Of a stretch of 64,000 nt of DNA, positions 60,921 to 64,000 are shown one piece after another. The DNA lies in contig OY728158.1 of assembly GCA_963277665.1 (NCBI GenBank), positions 602,354,818 to 602,418,817 of the forward strand, written 5' to 3'. Origin of the DNA: Viscum album (lineage: Eukaryota; Streptophyta; Magnoliopsida; Santalales; Viscaceae). The position numbers were made by a program, and so were the translations under genes. Position 1 is the stretch's first letter. The number at the start of each line of letters is the position of its first letter. The notes under the pieces were generated by a model. It was not told where the DNA came from. It did not search any database and worked only from the letters and a program-made list of their open reading frames with translations.

Positions 60921-62560
60921 ATCCCACCAGAAATACTCTTTAAAGTCACTGTACATATTTTTGCTTCTAGGTAGAATAGAGAATGAAGAACTTTGAGACT
61001 CATCCAATAGATCCTTATTTAATTATGATATTGTAGGAATATAAACCATACTCCTAAATATTATTATTCCATCACAATCTAGGTTGAATTCAGAAACATT
61101 TCTCACCTTCTTTTGTAGCTCTACATCTTCCTTCTATGACTCCTTAATCTTCACTTGTATTTATGGTTAAACAGTCATTTGAGAAAGATAATATTTCTCC
61201 CCTTTAATTATAATTTCCAAATCCATCCTTTTCCCATCCATAAATATTAGATCTTTTATGATCCTCATCATGGATAATCTAGCATGATATTTCTAACTCA
61301 AAGAATCTGCCACCTTTTTCGCTTTCCCTGGGTGGTAATTTATTTTGTAGTTGTAATATTTAATCAAACTCAACCATCTTCTTCGGTGCATATTCATCTC
61401 CGTTTATGTGAAAATTTACTTTAAACTTTTGTGATCATTATAAATATCACACCTTTCACCATAAAGATAATGCCTTCATATCTTTAATGAAAATATTACC
61501 ACATCTAACTCCAAATCATGAGTTGGGTGATTTTTCCCATGGATTTTCAACTACCATGAGACATAAGCAATCACCATATCATTTTTCATGGGATGACATC
61601 TCAACCCCTTCTTAGATTCATCATTGTAGATCAAAAACCTTTCTCCACTATAAGGCAGTGTGAACATAGGTGCACTGGGTAACCTTCATTTTAGCTCTTT
61701 GAAATTATCTTCACATTACTCCATCCAAACAAACTTAACTCCTTTTTGAGTCAACTTGGTGATTGGATTAGATAATCATGAAAAAATCTTTCACAAAACA
61801 TTGATAATACCCTTAAAAAAAATAAAACTTTGGATCTCAGTTACCGTTATTGGTCACAACCATCTTTCAATAACCTCTGTTTTTGTTAGATCCATAGATA
61901 TCCCTTATCTTGAGATTATGTGACCCAAAAATGAAACTTTCTAAATCCAAAATTCACACTTGGTAAATTTCTCATAAATATTCTCCTTTATCAGGGTCTT
62001 CAAAACAATTATCAAGTGGTCTTCATGTTCTTCCTTGTTCTTCGAATAAACACGAATATCATCTATAATGACTACCAAAAACTAATCATGATAGTTTCTA
62101 AAGAATATATTCCTTAGATCCATGAAGATAGTGGGGGAATTAGTAAGACGAAAAGGCATCACTATAAATTTGTAGTGTTGATAACATGTATGGAATGCCG
62201 TCTTCGGTGTATCCTCCTTTTTGAACCTTAATTGATGATATCTTGAATGGAGATCAATATTTGAAAAGTATTGAGCTCCGTGTAGTTGGTAAAATAAGTC
62301 ATCAATATGGGGAAGAGGATATTTTTTCTTGATAGTGATCTCATTAAGTTCTCGATAATCAATGTAGAGTCTCTTTGATCTATATTTTTTCTTAACAAAT
62401 AGAATAGGTTCTCACTTAGGTCATGCACTAGGGCATATGAATCCCTTATAAGGATTCTCTTGAAGTTACTTCTTCAATTCCTACAACTCAATTGGGTCCA
62501 TTCTATAAGGTTTATTTGAAATAGGCAAAACACTCGATATGAGTACTATTGAAAACTCAA
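60921..62560 (-). pseudogene. Gypsy G reverse transcriptase and RNase H
   Basis: [49 protein letters not shown] and [17 protein letters not shown], at about 62415-62140 in an open frame. The catalytic box VIIDDIRVYSKN is near 62070-62030, with IIDD where FVDD is usual. RNase H has LIYNDESKKG (61635-61605; usually YTDAS) and, further on, VIFSLKI and HRRRWLSLIKYY. The stops seen are largely at Gln or Trp codons. It is probably inactive but recently so compared with A. Confidence 0.85.
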
Positions 62561-63089
62561 CTTTATGCTTTGGTAGAAGACCTAGAAATTCCTCTAGAAA
62601 GACATCATCAAACTCCCATACAATGTTCGTATTGTTAATTGGGGATTTATCTCCAACTATTTGAGATAAATAATTTTCATTTATTAGAATCAAGACCCAT
62701 AAAATGGAAGAAATTTATACTGGAAGGTTATATTCATCCTTGCATCAATAGATGATCATAGATTGATCTATAATATGAAATGAGACTTCCCTTACTTTCA
62801 AATTGATATGTGCTCCATATAGAGAAAGATAATCCATGCCAAGAATCACATTAAATTCCACTATAGGAAGGATCACAAGATTTCAAGGAATCACTTTCCC
62901 ACAAACTTCAACTAGAGATGAATTGTAAACTTTTGATGTGACTGTTGTTCCATTAGGAGTTGTCACAACTAACTAAACATCTAATTTTTGAGGTAATATA
63001 ACTATACCCTAAGAAAATTCATCAGAAATAAAAGAGTGGGTGGATTCAGAATCAAATAAAACATTTTCTACATTAGAGCAGATGGTAAG
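62561..63089 (-). pseudogene. Gypsy G protease region
   Basis: VENVLFDSESTHSFISDEF at about 63075-63020 is the retropepsin active site, LFDSGATHSFI in relatives. The catalytic DSG is DSE (GGA to GAA). The downstream segment (EFNVILGMDYLS near 62860-62825) is the usual second conserved block. Confidence 0.75.
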
Positions 63090-64000
63090 TTTACCTTTCA
63101 CAACTCCATTATCATACTCCATATCTCTAATAGTGATTGCATGTGACTTTCATTTGTCTTTGTCCTTAAGAGTTTGTTGACATCGACCATCATCAATAAC
63201 CCTTGGATTTGGGCATTGATTGGCATAATTCCCCATTTCCTTACACTTGTAACATTGAAGTGTAGGAGGTGAATTCTGTGAAGAATTTTCTTTGTTTGCA
63301 TGATTAGACATTTTTTCCCATCAATTCAGAATTTAACTTCCTTATTACCTTCTTTTCCACACTTAAAACATTTACTAGTCCATTTAAGACAATTCCCTCC
63401 ATGTTTCTTTCCAAACTTTGACCATAAGGGAAAACTCATCTTCTTTTTAGTGTGGTATTTAGATTTTTCCTTGAATTCCATTTTTATTTTCTTATTAATC
63501 CCATATGAATGATGGGTTACTGTAATATCTATCTCAACATTTAGATCACATAAAACAATTTCATCGTAGCTATTGAAGTCCCTTATGGATAATTCCCTTT
63601 AGAGACTTGGTTTTAAGACACAAAAGAATCGATCAATTTTACTCTTAGTTTGGATAATAATTCCAAAAGAATACCTTGCAGGTCTTGTAAAGTTTTCTTC
63701 ATAGGTTCCAAAAGATTTTTAATCCTTTTTATTAAGTTCAAGGAAGTCCTTATCCATCTTTTTTTGAAGAATACGAGGAAAGTACTTACTGAAAAATAAG
63801 TATTGAAATTGTCCCATTCCATGGATTCAATTTTATCTCCTTGCCTCATATTCTTGATAATATTCCTCCATTGATCAGCTTCACCTTTCAAAAAATATTC
63901 TTATAAGATGAATTTATCATGTTCAGAACATTTTAGAACTAAAAATATCTTTTCAGTGGTACTAATCCATTTTTCATCCACTAAAGGATTAGAAGACCCA
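63090..64000 (-). pseudogene. Gypsy G Gag, N-terminus beyond the window
   Basis: Capsid pieces (GDKIESMEWDNF near 63830; QTKSKIDRFFCVLKP near 63655-63610; SYDEIVLCDLNVE near 63575). The zinc-knuckle block follows: GKKHGGNCLKWTSKCFKCGK (63415-63350), with His of the second knuckle changed to Asn, and CYKCKEMGNYANQC (63255-63215), again with Asn for His. The block layout is the same as in A. Broken by stops and at least one frameshift. Confidence 0.78.

Larger units (their letters stand above)
55741..64000 (-). mobile_element. Gypsy G: same family as A, truncated by the window end
   Basis: Minus-strand Ty3/gypsy chromovirus. The 3' LTR is complete at 55741-59704. The internal region from 59705 to 64000 holds chromodomain, integrase, RNase H, RT, protease and most of gag; the gag start, primer site and 5' LTR lie beyond the window. 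The LTR starts, its repeated modules, the ~3.9-kb LTR length and the pol sequence all show it is related to A. It is the least decayed gypsy here, with long runs of readable RT and integrase. Confidence 0.92.

Noticed and set aside
62228..62428. 66-codon minus-strand ORF as a separate gene
   Set aside because: Wrong-frame reading of gypsy G RT; another minus frame gives the RT motifs directly.

Overview
This window looks like repeat-dense nuclear DNA of a flowering plant, probably heterochromatin. The evidence is a ~179-bp satellite, chromodomain-type Ty3/gypsy elements primed by initiator-Met tRNA, Ty1/copia elements of the type with an extra 3' ORF, and a CACTA (En/Spm) transposon encoding TNP2. 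I see no convincing host gene, no tRNA or rRNA and no bacterial gene. The species cannot be named from sequence alone. Nearly every reading frame longer than 60 codons is a transposon protein, a fragment of one, or chance.

Layout, left to right. Positions 1-2895 are a satellite array with a three-monomer higher-order repeat (a-b-c). One 178-bp monomer is split by a 24.8-kb nest (2896-27656), after which the array resumes and fades near 28.7 kb. The nest has four levels. Gypsy A (minus strand, ~3.9-kb LTRs, TSD AAAAG) lies in the satellite. Gypsy B (minus, ~2.2-kb LTRs) lies in A's left LTR. Insertion C (1.5 kb net, flanked by ACATG) lies in B's left LTR. Copia D (plus, 1.29-kb LTRs, TSD GATCC) lies in C. 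D is very young: its LTRs differ by two substitutions and one 1-bp indel. It encodes only an internally shortened Gag.

Positions 28.7-32.3 kb hold a CACTA-type terminus, a ~1.9-kb stretch of unassigned sequence and an unrecognised decayed ORF. Positions 32307-53942 are best read as one CACTA transposon, F, with TNP2 and a second transposase-like gene on the minus strand. Its TNP2 gene is split by a 12.1-kb Sirevirus-like copia, E (36049-48164, TSD GAAAC). E carries gag, pol and a 951-codon third ORF interrupted by 13 stops, all TAG or TAA, without a frameshift.

From 54 kb to the end lie a plus-strand gypsy gag relic (H) and a minus-strand gypsy G of the same family as A. G's 3' LTR is complete and its internal region runs off the window at 64000.

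The genes do not form a pathway. They are layers of transposition followed by decay. Much of the visible decay is C-to-T/G-to-A (Gln to stop, Trp to stop, CpG loss), as expected of cytosine-methylated silent chromatin. The most interesting signals are the trimeric satellite, D's array of near-palindromic motifs, E's extra ORF, the repeated module in the A/G LTRs, and the integrase Glu-to-Lys change shared by A and G. I did not find clear evidence of a wholly new biological system.
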